Below are positions 1-10,772 of a stretch of DNA of 64,000 bases, in pieces; the first letter of the stretch is position 1; the number at the start of each line of letters is the position of its first letter. The stretch is from positions 248,001 to 312,000 of the forward strand of contig JANFAH010000019.1 in the NCBI GenBank assembly GCA_024663395.1. Reading direction: 5' to 3'. Origin of the DNA: Pisolithus tinctorius. Taxonomy: Eukaryota > Basidiomycota > Agaricomycetes > Boletales > Pisolithaceae. Below the pieces are notes generated by a model. That model did no database searches. It was given only the letters and a program-made list of their open reading frames with translations, and was not told the origin of the DNA. Position numbers and translations under genes: made by a program.

Positions 1-2585
1 CTGGATCACCTTGACATTCCGCCTTGCAAAATGTGCAAAAAGCCGATAGTTCGAGATGGCCACCATACGTCCCTACATACACAGGCCCCAATATTCGTAT
101 ATCAAAAACGTGTGGAGAGAAGGTGGTGGGGCGGAGAAGGGCGGGGGACAATATCATACCTTGCTGTCTCATACACTCCAAATGTACATTCAACCCTCTC
201 TCATCCTCACAGAACGGTTCGTACCGCTGTCGATGATGTTCGATCCAATCGCAGATATCGCGGCGAAGCTGCATATGGTGGGACGGAGACCGTACAATTG
301 ATCGCTTAACGCGCGAAAAAGGCAGTTGCCATCTCCAAGCGTGGTGCGGCGTATAACCCCAACGAACGGAGTTGTCCCGTCAGTTGCTGGGTATTCTGTT
401 CAGGATCAGAAGGTGCCTGTGTTTGTGTTCATCCCCGTTAAGTACGTGTTGTGTGGGTGCGGTGTGTGCGTATTGTATGATACGTAGTTGTATATGTGGG
501 AAGGGGAAACGTGAGCCACAACTGAGATGCGATCCAAGTGAACGTGGGTACTGACCCGGCCTTTCGACCTCGTCATCATACGTGTCCTCACTAATAAGTA
601 GTTATAAGATCAATCATCAATACATTCACCGCACCGTGGCGGGCTGACAGCCACCAAGAAAGAAAACATGAAAACAAACAAAGAAAAAAAACAAACGCAC
701 ATTGTGTAGTAGCCGCTTTAGCTGTATGTTTTGCATGTTTCTTGGACGATTTACCCATGGCCGCACTACTTTGTGGAAAAAATAAAACCAAAAAAAAATT
801 AGACGAGTCGGTATACCGTGCACTGAGGTTGTGTTCGTGTTGGTTGTTAATAAACCCTTGAACACCGCCTCCCGGGGTCCCAGTTTGGAAGACCCCAGAA
901 AGAGTTGGCACCGCCCACACCTGCAGCATTGAGGAACGATGTGCCGGCTATCACTGTACATACAGCCTCGTGTACGCATTGCGGCTGCATCGTGGGCAGG
1001 CGTCCACCGAAGATACATATCGATATCTTATCAACCTTTTTCAAAACTGGCATTGTATCATGTAGAGATGATAGGCGTCTACCAGAACAGTAGACGGAAT
1101 TCCGCGTTGTCAAATTTCCGAATTCATTAGTACATACACAGGTCAGAACTGTCGCGTTGAACAATGCCTTGCCATCATCGATCAATCACCCCAGCGTCAC
1201 CCGTGTGCCGACGCCACTACCTTCGCCTGAAGTATTACTAGCAGGTGATGGGAACAACTTTTTGTTCAACTTCCGACTGTGATTAGACGCGATGGTCTCA
1301 TATCTGGGTTACCTCCGTTATTATACCCCACATTCAACCAAATAGGGAAAAACGATACTCACATGCGGCGGAACCTCAACGTGTCCATCTCAGGGCGGGG
1401 AACAGACGGACGAGCCGACTTAAGCACCTCCGAGAAGTCCTCCGAGTAATTTCGTACCGTGTGATTTTGCCGAAACCGCATGAGCAAGATAATCGCTTGC
1501 AATAGTTCTACGATGAGGGAGCTTGACCGACCTTTTCAGCTTTGACAGTAGCTTTCCCCTTGTCCACAACAAGCCCTAAACTGCTGAAGGTGTAAACAAT
1601 GTTGCACATGTCAACAACTAGGCTCATATCCGAATCGTCTGTCCAACTTACCTTTTCGTGCATCTGAAAGTCGTCCGCGCAGTGGTAGCGCCTTCTGCTC
1701 GCCTGATCCACCCAACCAGACCTTAGGGTCAGCGATGCATCGATTACGGCATGTACAACTCGAGAATGAGCATTGTACACGAGCGCTTGATGATCTGCGT
1801 TGGAAAACCCCTCCGCGTCACTTTCGCGATATCGCTAATGTGACTTATAAGATTGCATATTGTACATGTTGCAATCGGGAATGTCGCACAACACGGACTT
1901 GTCCAAACAACCGGATCGCGCAGCATGATGAGATCCGGATGACTAATTGCCCACTGAATTTCCTTCGCGTGGACGCAAGGAAACCTCTCACCTTGTTGCC
2001 GCAGACACTATCAATTACATCCCGAACCTGTAAACTCACGTGAGAACGTACCAACACCGATACAAGCAGGTGTACCGACTTGTCGCGCGTACCGATATAC
2101 TCATTTGGTGACTCGAGACCTTTGATACTGACAAAATTAAGTCGGCTTCTTTGGAAGCGGCAGATGCGCCTTGCCACAAGCTGGATACCCGTACAGGAGA
2201 ATTTCCGGTAGCGGTGCTTACTTGAACAAAGGCCGTATCTTGTGGGCCATTCCACCGTCTCGCGAAAGATACGTTTCGCTTTTTTCGAGTCCTGCAAAGG
2301 TTTTGTGGAAAAAACACACATACAGGGGTCAAAAAGCAAGATGCACTCCCAATATATGTCCACTCGACGTCCGACTTTGAAAGCGGCACACTTCAGCGCA
2401 TTCAGGTCGAAACTAGCTGGGGTTTGGTAAAGTCTTCCATCGATGGTGTCACTTGATCGTTCAGTCGACACCGCTAACACTTCATCCCACCGCCGTAGCA
2501 CTCACCTCCGATGTACTGCGGCCACGCAACTCAAATCTCTGCTCGCAGAGCGCTGTATAGCCTACCTCATCATCGTTGCACAGTC
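1..2585. other. No recognised gene
   Basis: Several open stretches exist on both strands, the longest about 218 codons on the minus strand (1845-2501). None shows a motif that I recognise, and splice-like sites are scattered without a coherent gene model. Base composition is mixed with ordinary CpG content. It may be degraded repeat or host intergenic DNA. Confidence 0.4.
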
Positions 2586-3020
2586 CCAGTGTATTCCTTG
2601 TCCGGGGGCCAAACGTCCTCGGGTAAACGTGACGGCAATAAACGCAGAACCGTCTCTGGCAGTTTTGATTGCTTTGATTCGCCTTTGAAGGTACTTCGCG
2701 TGTGACTGCCATTCCATGTTGATGCGTCTTGAGCGCTTCCCTCACTTTTCGTGTCTGCCATGAGTACCGCAACATCGCTCTTAGTGGAGGATGGAGAGAG
2801 ACTGGCAGTTTCATTGAGAAGACACCTTCAAAACACTGATAGACCTAGTGAGGCACATACGACGATGCCTCAGTCATCTGGGATGATGGTTTCAGTTGCG
2901 ACGGACGAAGCGCAGGGTAAGTCGTGTAACAAACCGATCTCGGCCTCACAAAGATGACATAGGCGAGTGAGAGTGAGGAGGCGTTGCGGATGTTTGACAT
3001 GTCTGCCAATCACCAGGATC
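2586..3020 (+). repeat. Dispersed repeat, copy 1
   Basis: This stretch aligns by eye, in the same orientation, with 38894-39478. Shared landmarks in the same order include a GTGTATTCC word at the left edge, GCAGAAC.GTCTCTG, TTTTGATTGC.TTGATTCG, GAGACTGGC.GTTTCA and CCGATCTCGGCCT. The copies differ by many substitutions and indels, so they are old. The nature of the repeat is unknown. Copy 2 was later cut by element A on its left and by the Harbinger element on its right. Confidence 0.6.
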
Positions 3021-3284
3021 GAGGATACTTTTCCGACTGAATCGCTTTGACCTCGACTATCAAGCCGGTTTAAGCCCGAGAACAACCTTGTCTGGGGAAT
3101 TTATGATAAAGTTGGCGAGTAATTGGTTAGTGGCTTCCTTGATAGTCCCCGAGGGTCTGATGAAGTCGGTGGAAAGGAGATGATGAGGTGAAGTGCAATT
3201 CACAGTGTGATTTTCTCTTTCAGCTGTCGAGTCTTTTTGAAGAGATCCGAGGTCAACTGTTGCTCTCCAGCGGCCCTCACTTTT

Positions 3285-3692
3285 CATCAGCAAAACGTCC
3301 AAAAACTTGCAAAGGCCTTGCAATGCCTTATAGTCTCGGCAAGGCCGATAAGCCATATATTACCTTACATGCAACTTACAAGTCACTTGTATTGCCTAGT
3401 ATCGGCGTAGCTTTTCATCCGGATGAATGCATACACTTGTAATGTAATTGTAAGGACCATACAAGAAAGCGACCCCAGATTGCAAAGGCATTACAAGTGC
3501 CTTGCAGCCTCGGCAAGGCCAATATACTATTGTAGCACCTTACAATCACCTTGTAATTACTTCATGTCATAAAACTTTTGTATCAAGGTGATCGCATACA
3601 TTCGTAACAACCTTGTAAGGATGTTGTAAGAACGAGGGACTTCAATGCAAAAAAGCGAAAATGAGACGATAAGATGTGCGTGTTCAGTAATA
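3285..3692. repeat. Left terminal and subterminal repeat block
   Basis: The inverted terminal match is at 3285-3299. About ten CTTACA/TTGTAAG/CTTGTAA-like words follow within 350 bp. Two imperfect direct copies of a longer unit, each with GCAAAGGC and CTCGGCAAGGCC, start near 3310 and 3480. The block ends at the transposase stop codon. Confidence 0.55.
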
Positions 3693-6600
3693 CTACAACG
3701 GAGCAAAACCTTCCATGTCAACTTCACCATCGTCCCCCGCACCTTCGCCGTCTTCTGCTCCTAGATCGTCTTCTCCCTCGCAATCATCGACATCGTCTAC
3801 CTCATTTGCTTCATCATCGAGCCGCTCTGCCAGGCCGCCATAGCCAAGTCATCTTCTTCATCTGGATGCTGAGAGCTTCTTCTCTGGCACAGTGTGTTCA
3901 TTCCCACCCTCCTGTCATCGTCTGCCACAGTTTCAGTCATACCCAAGTCATCCTGTCGATCCAAGGTGTCAGGTCGTCGAGGAATGTGTCGGTTGCTGAG
4001 CGCGTTGATTTGTGACCAATTCCTCCACCGCGGAATCGCATCATCATATCGCGATCACAGAATCTGTAGTAAATTATGAGATATGTACGAAGTTACACCG
4101 TTAACACTTACATGTTTACATAGTACCAGAACCAGTCTTCGTCTTTTCAGGTACAGGGCGAGCGATGGAAAACGGCAGCAACTCTCGTGTACGACCATAC
4201 ATGAATGCGGGGATGAGATGGACACCTCGATAACTTGAGAGGATCGAGGAAGCCAAATGCGTTGTCTGGATCATCGTTCGCATTAAAGAAGCCGATACGG
4301 TGAAGACGTTTCGCGTTCCAGCCAGATTTGTGTCGTGCGTCACGAGCATACCAGCGAACCCAGAGAAAGTCTATGCGTTGGGGACTTGTATTCGTCGAGT
4401 CCATCCCACAGTATCTTACTGTAGTGTGAAAGATGCCGATGATGCGGGCATACCAGTATGGATGGGGAGCAAGTCCATCCTGGTCCGGACACTCGTCTTC
4501 ATGCGCTAAGACCATGATATCCGCATGCGTACGGGGGTTTAGGGAATCCTGTGCTCGGTGGCAGTCGTATGACGTATAGTTTATTCGAATCGACTTGTGT
4601 CGGTAGATGCGTCGTTGACAAAATGGAGGGCATTCCGCTGATCTCTTGTGAAAGCTTCTTCGTCACCGTCGTATTCCTTGCCGAAGATTCGAGCCAGGAT
4701 GTGGTCCTTGAGTTTTGGCAAAAACTTCTGTGGAGGATGCAAGTATTAGTGACAGCGCAAGCCTGACTGATAAAGAGTACTAACCCAGTAGCGAGGTCGT
4801 CCGCGTTCTGCCCAAGCCAGCTTGAGATATGTAACAAGTATTTTGTTGAAGGGGATATATGATACTGTTCTTCGGGTCTCGAGTAGGGTAGCGGATCTTG
4901 CTCTGAAAAGGAAAGCGCCGGGTGCGGATTAGACGCGGATGCGTCTGCGGTGTGGACGCGCAATCCCCGGCATTACGGTGGTTGCGAAGTTTGTGGAGTA
5001 AACGCTCGCTTGTTGCTGTTTAGCGATACCATGAACGAACTTGATCTTGTTTGTCTGTGCGTAAAACCGTTTGACACGCGATGTTCTAGCTCACCCTGAG
5101 TCAGCAAATAGCTTTCGTTACTGCAATTTCAGTGCCAGCAAAGTGACTTACCACTTGAGTAGAGTAGTTGTCTGTAGTCCCAAAGAGCCGAATTGACTAC
5201 ATAGTCTCCCAAGGTGCAGTTTGTATGTTGAGAGATTGAAGGTTCGCTGTCGTGGGCCAGTCTGCGCTGTAGCAGGCCTTGAATTTCCATCTCCCTGAGC
5301 TCTTGCAGCCATGCAGCCTCCTCGGATGGTAAGTCTTTCGTTGCAATTTGATCGCATACAGCAGTTTTGAAGCGACGGAAGAGGCATCCAAGCCTTGTCG
5401 TTGAGCTATCAGGAAGTGAAGACTTGTTTTGGTATGGAGCCATAACTTGGCGAGTGCGTGCCATGTGCCAGCTCGAAAAGAAGGTCCATTATTGTATTGT
5501 TGTATGGAGGGGGAAGTAGACCCTCGAAGACAGGGATTGAGCACTGCAAGGATCATAGCGTGTCAGTCTCCATTCAAAGCAAAGCAAAAAAATACATACC
5601 TGCAGAAGGTCTTCGAAATCACGTGCAGCGAGTTTTTTCATCACTGATGCGTTATTGCTGAACTTGCATGGTATCTCGACCGAATGTAGGGACCTGTCGA
5701 TATCTGTGCATGCTATTCAGACGGCACGAATATAGGCACAAAACCAGTTATTACCGTTTATTCAACTCCTGTATTCTATCACCTCCAAGTGCGTACAGTA
5801 TCCTATTAAATGTGTGAACACGGCCTTCCAGACACCGAGTTCGAACTCATGAAGAAGGTCAGGAACAAGAAGGGAATAGATGTCGAGGCCGAACTGAGCT
5901 AGCCGCTCCGAAAATGTGCTCTGAACCACGGATTAGATGACAATAGAAATGGAGAAAGATGGAATACTCACACGCAGAGGCACTAAACCATGAATACCCA
6001 GAAGGGCATCGACGACCTGACTAACAAGGCTGCGACCTTTCTCAAGATCCATCTTCTAATGGTGTTGATCTTCTGCCAGATACTTGGGTCATCAGAGTGT
6101 GTGCGCTCACAGCGCATTCGATCATTCTTGGAGCCGAGCATTAAAATTTGATCCTTCTTGACGAGGCAGCGGGACAAGGGCATTTCCCCAGATACTTCAT
6201 GCATGCGATGAGAACCCTGAACAAACTTACAGTGAGTGATACCGTGTGAGATATGAGGAACGATCACTTACTTTTCTGGATAGTCAGCTGCATAAGTAAA
6301 AACGGGAAAACTTTGCGAAGGACGCCGTCCGGAAAGCGAATGTCGAAGCCATGTTCGTAGGCATGTATGAAGTCCGCGTCCAAAATGTGATTCCATATAG
6401 AATGGAAGAGCTCGCGTCTGCAGTGGGTAAGAGTTGGAACTTGCACTCTTTCCAAATAGATATCGATAGACCTCTTGAATCCGATCTGGAAGCTGTGAAA
6501 ATAGAGTTAGCGATTCAGTAAAAAATGGAGTATCTGAAGCGATATTACCTTAGGGATATAGGCAAGGTGTGTGCGAAAAGGACATTGGTTTGCAGCGGAT

Positions 6601-7910
6601 ATATTTTGATTGATTTCCGATGAACACGTAGATCGGCCAGAGCGCCGCATTTCCGAAATTTGCGAGGTGGGTTGAATCTGACCACACCATGATAGCAGCG
6701 ATGACGTTCTCTAGAGTACCGTGGTAGTTTTTGGCGTTGTATGGACTCGTGCTCTGCTAGCATCGCATCACCAGTATATAGATCGCCGTAGATTCGCTCC
6801 GGTTGCACTAGGACTTCGTTTCCAAAAGAGCTTGAATGGCTTGATGTGAAACGTCTGAGCAGAAACCTTGTTGAAAGCAGATCTCAATAACTCCAGCGGC
6901 TTGCGATAGAATAAGTCTGGGACCTCGAACTTGGGGCATCGAGTTCAGAAGCAACTGAACTTTTTCGGCGGGAAGCTTGACTTTCACAGATGTCTTGTTC
7001 CAGTTGTCAGTAGAAAGTACAGAAGGTGTATTGGCGTTGTTGGGATACTCGTCCATGCGCTGGGCCTCGCGAGTGGCACAGAAACCGTGCAGATCCTCAC
7101 GATCGAAATCTTCAGCTAGGATTACTTCATTCACCAAGCGATCAACATCGGCGAGCGACTTTGTATTAGAAGAATTGTAGAACCATTGCATGAGACGGAA
7201 CGTAGTGGGATTTAAGAAAGGCACGAAAAACGACCGAGCAGTGTCCTGCAGCGATTCTAGGCGTGATCCAAGTCCCAAGCCTGACCACCAAGAGTTGTTT
7301 GGAGGTAGTCCACAACTTGGCTCAAACGTCGAGCTCTCAAATGTTTCATCAGAGACTGTAGGTTCTCGGGATCGTAGGTAGGGAAGTTACGAAAATACGA
7401 GCAGAAGAGCCATAACTGTCAGGTTCAGTATTGACATACGATGACTCGAAATCTTCAAGATCAATGGCGGAGGCGAATCAGGATGGGATGGTAAGTCAGA
7501 GGATGGAACGCATCAGTGCCATCGTTGAGGTGGGTAACGTGAGGTACAGGATTGTGAAGCGAAGGAAGTTCATCACAGTATCGCCTAGGAAGATGGCGCA
7601 CACGATTGGGGAGACCAGAAGGTCTATAATCAGGTTCGGGTTCTGCAAAAGAGATCTGGTGAAGGGATTAGCTGGAGTTCTTGACGGTCACTTTTGCATA
7701 ACATGGATAGACACTTACCTCGCCTTGTACATCGTCATGCCATGCAAGGTCGTCGTCTCCTCTCTGTAGGCTCTCCGATCCAAGATCTACATTCTCCTCA
7801 GCAAGGCCGACTTTTTCTGCCTCAAGTTGGAGATCCTCATCCCGTTGGTGTCGTTTTTGAAGCGCAAGAGTTGTTGATGGGAGGAAACTTGTGCATTTAG
7901 ATCGATGCAT
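3693..7910 (-). pseudogene. Plavaka-type transposase, frameshifted
   Basis: The gene reads right to left with several short GT-AG introns; one near 4.06-4.11 kb is clear, with a GTAAGT donor and CAG acceptor. Recognisable blocks in order are: an N-terminal RVRHLPRRY-type basic segment (about 7.6 kb), the SVKVKLPAEKV block (about 7.0 kb), RIYGDLYTGDAM (6.79 kb), VWSDSTHLANFGNA and GNQSKYIR in the next frame (6.6-6.7 kb), HCRRELFHSIW (6.4 kb), RCLVKKDQILMLGSKNDRMR (6.1 kb), DSSTTRLGCLFRRFK (5.4 kb), HPYWYARIIGIFH (4.45 kb), RFRGGGIGHKSTR (4.0 kb) and an acidic tail rich in DD/ED ending at 3693. These match the agaricomycete Plavaka family, a cut-and-paste transposase. At least four single-base frame changes (about 6.70, 6.31, 6.17 and 6.05 kb) break it, so it is probably inactive. 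The N-terminus and exon edges are approximate. Confidence 0.75.
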
Positions 7911-8195
7911 GGAAAGCGCCCTTTGACTAGTGAAGTCAGTTTCTGTGACAACCTACACAAAGAAGTTCATCAGTACTGTCAGTAGTAGCAGCCTTCGAAG
8001 GCCCGCAAGCTGCTATAATCGCAATAAGCATTGGAAGGGTCTGTAAGGTGGAACAACTCGAATGACATGGTCACGTGACAATGGTGCATAGACATACTTA
8101 TACCTACACAGTCGCGTCTTAGGGGCTCACATTTCTCCCCCCTTAATTCTTCTCTCCCATGGATGACACACTGCCAAACCCAAAATTCTTCCAAG

Positions 8196-9650
8196 TCCCT
8201 CGTTGTCAGGCCATCAAAGCAAGAAAGTAAGTACTAGTACATGCTACTCATATAATAGTACTGTGAGACTCCGGAAGATCGAAGATGACCCAATGGTATT
8301 TACCATACCGTGGATGCCGCCTTGCTTATACCGTAGACATGTTCGCAAATGTCTCCATCGCGTTCGGAGTTGGTATAGCTTGCGATAAGGGTGGAAACTC
8401 CTGGATTCCCATTGTACGTTCATTGCGTGGTCAATGATGCCCCGGTACTCACCATATTGATGTTTCAAGACCTGAAGACGACAAAGAACGCTTGCTCCGA
8501 ACATATCAAGCCATCCTTGAGCAGTCCCTGATTTGTCCAAAAGCGATCGACGACGCAAACAGGCAAAAAAGCTTGAGGAAGCCCTTGAAATGGTAAGTCA
8601 TTTTATTCTCCATTCATCTAACCACATATATGCGCCTTGTTTTAGGTCCAGGAAGGTGTTACCTGCTGCCGCACTGATGACTGTGCTCCCTCAAATGGCC
8701 TGGCCTTAACTATGTTCTGCTCAACACATCTGCCCTCGTGCCTTCCATTCCCCCGACTGACACTTCCAGTCATTGCGCGGTTTCCACCATCCTCAACTGG
8801 CGCATCTCTTGTGTCCGCACAAGTACATTTCTGAATTCGACCAGAGTCCAAACCAGTAAGTCACTCTGAGCTGCTACCTTACAGCATACATGCTGACTAT
8901 GTCGCATACTCGCAGATACGTAGACTGCGTCTTGAATGGGGACCTCATTTTCAAAGTCTGGCCGTTACTGTCATTCCTATACGACCAAACGAAGCCTTAT
9001 AATCCGGACGACATCCAAGACGGTCTCTTCCGTGGCCATGTGTTAGTACATGTAAGCCGAGATCACCCGTGTTGCGTTGATTAATCGTTAACATCCTATT
9101 GGTGGCAGTTTTATAAACATCTTCTGTGGTCGCTCGACTGCTGTGGGCGCCTCCACGATCGCACAAAACCATCCAAGAACAAGATCCACAGTATCAAAGA
9201 AGTTTCGGAATTCACGATCACTTACGCAGCAGTAATGGCATACTTTACTTTATCGTCAGAGGGAAATGTTCAGGAAGCAGCGGGAGGACTCGTTTACAGA
9301 GACTTTTATTGACGATCATCTCGCTTTTCGAGGAGAAGGAGACCGATCCGTGGGTGAAGGAAACTTTGGCCTGGTGGAACCAGTGAGTACTTCAATTCGC
9401 CAATCGTTCACCTCCAACCCTACTATCATCTTACAGCAGATTTATGGCAATAATTCTTCCGAAGACTCGAACAGCGATTGGGTTCTGAGGAGGAGTGCAA
9501 GCCGTCATTGCGCAGCGTGCTGCTCGTCGCCGGCTCAACCGAGTCAACTCTGCGTCCATCGATCCTGTGTTGAGAGGTAAGCCCATCGGTCTTCCCACAA
9601 CCAATCTCAACCGAAACCATCACCGCAGGGGCTTCAGCCACCGCAAGCAC
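8196..9650 (+). pseudogene. DUF6698-like protein gene, apparently degraded
   Basis: On the plus strand, head to head with the transposase, successive open pieces resemble the agaricomycete DUF6698 family. They are a KVLPAAALMTVL segment and a RGFHHPQLAHLLCP...EFDQSP segment (8.65-8.85 kb), a YNPDDIQDGLFRGH segment leading into YKHLLCGRSTAVGAS (8.99-9.15 kb), an IHDHLRSSNGILYF segment and an ISLFEEKETDPWVKETLAWWNQ segment (9.2-9.39 kb). Plausible introns with GTAAGT donors separate them (for example 8593-8645 and near 8850-8915). Some blocks lie in different frames without an intron between them, which suggests decay. The biochemical role of DUF6698 proteins is unknown to me. The family name is a by-eye call. 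Confidence 0.55.
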
Positions 9651-9654
9651 CTCC

Positions 9655-9840
9655 TCTGTGCATAACGGAATTCAGGCCGTGACCACTGTCTCCTCTGCAT
9701 TGCCCTCTCCTCTGCGCATAACGGAATGCAGACCACGACCACCGTCAACACCGACAGTGCCTTCTCAGCCTCTGCACATAACGGAATGCAGACTGCGACC
9801 ACCGTCAACACCGATAGTGCCCTCTCCTCTGTGCACAACG
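9655..9840 (+). repeat. Short tandem repeat, about 57-bp unit
   Basis: Roughly three copies of a unit containing CATAACGGAATGCAGAC followed by CGACCACCGTCAACACCGA. The period is a multiple of three, so open frames run through it. It lies in the tail of the DUF6698-like gene and may extend its C-terminus (open to 10226). Confidence 0.6.
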
Positions 9841-10226
9841 AAACGCACCTTGCCCCATTGCCCCTCTCCAGTCTGAGCCCGAGGCTCGTCCTCCTCCCCA
9901 CTCCACCGCTTCTCATGGGGGACCAAAATGAAGAGGAAGAGCCATGGAAGGGTGTGCGCTGGGGGCTTGAATGGGTATCTTCTGATCCCTTTTCGCTCCC
10001 TACCTCACTGACCGTCACTTCTCAAGCAGATGCTGCAATCTTCCACATCTGTGCCGTTACCTGCTCGAGTGTCGTCTTTGCTCTGCCCCTTTTTCTCTCG
10101 CTCATGCAAGTGCTCTCATTCGTTTCTGCTGTCCCGTTGCCTGCTTCATCCTGTACTGTCTGCTTTCACTATTCATGGACCAACGTCATCACTGGATTTG
10201 CATGTAATGTACTACTAATACAATGA

Positions 10227-10573
10227 TTGTGGTGCTTTATAATGTGCTTTAAGCATTGTAAGCGGTGTAAGGTGCAAGGTGCAGAGCTGCAAAAGAAGTG
10301 CGGTAATGAACTTATAATCACATTGTAAGTTGAATGTAATGCCTTACAGGGCCTTGTAAAGCTCGCAAGACGTCGTCAGAGATGCAACCTTATAAGCCTC
10401 ACAATGGGCTTATAAACTCATGAAGGCTTATGACGGTCATGCGGGAGTACATAAGTCTTACAGGCTCCCGCCCAAAAGGGAGGTTAGTTATAAGGTGCTT
10501 ACAGGCCTTAGTACCCTTCTAAGGACTTACGGCCCTTATCAGGCAATTCAAGGTTTCCGACGTTTTGCTGATG
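10227..10573. repeat. Right subterminal and terminal repeat block
   Basis: At least a dozen CTTATAA, CTTACAGG, TGTAAG and CCTTGTAA words are packed into about 300 bp, mirroring the block at 3.3-3.6 kb. The inverted copy of the 15-bp terminal match is at 10559-10573. From 10574 to 10772 I see no feature. Confidence 0.55.
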
Positions 10574-10772
10574 TTGGAAGTCAGCTTCATTCTTCGTCGT
10601 CATGGGGACAACTCACTGGATCCAATTAATGCCAGTCACTTACTCCCTGCAACCGTTTGGGAAGAATGCGTGACTCTAACGCACTTCCTGTGAGCAGCCG
10701 ACGAACACATACTGACCCGCTACGAATTCCACTGGCTCGTTGCCGAGCATGTCGTTCTAGTGATCCTTGCGG

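Larger units (their letters stand above)
3285..10573. mobile_element. Decayed Plavaka-type DNA transposon
   Basis: A 15-bp sequence, CATCAGCAAAACGTC at 3285-3299, recurs exactly as its reverse complement at 10559-10573, and weaker similarity continues inward. Just inside both ends lie blocks rich in short CTTACA, CTTATA and TGTAAG words, as expected of subterminal transposase-binding repeats. Between them are a minus-strand Plavaka transposase pseudogene and a divergent plus-strand DUF6698-like gene. No target duplication was recognised, so the exact edges are uncertain. Confidence 0.6.

Noticed and set aside
1845..2501. A 218-codon minus-strand open frame
   Set aside because: It has no motif, no matching upstream start context and no similarity that I recognise. 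Chance is likely in this composition.
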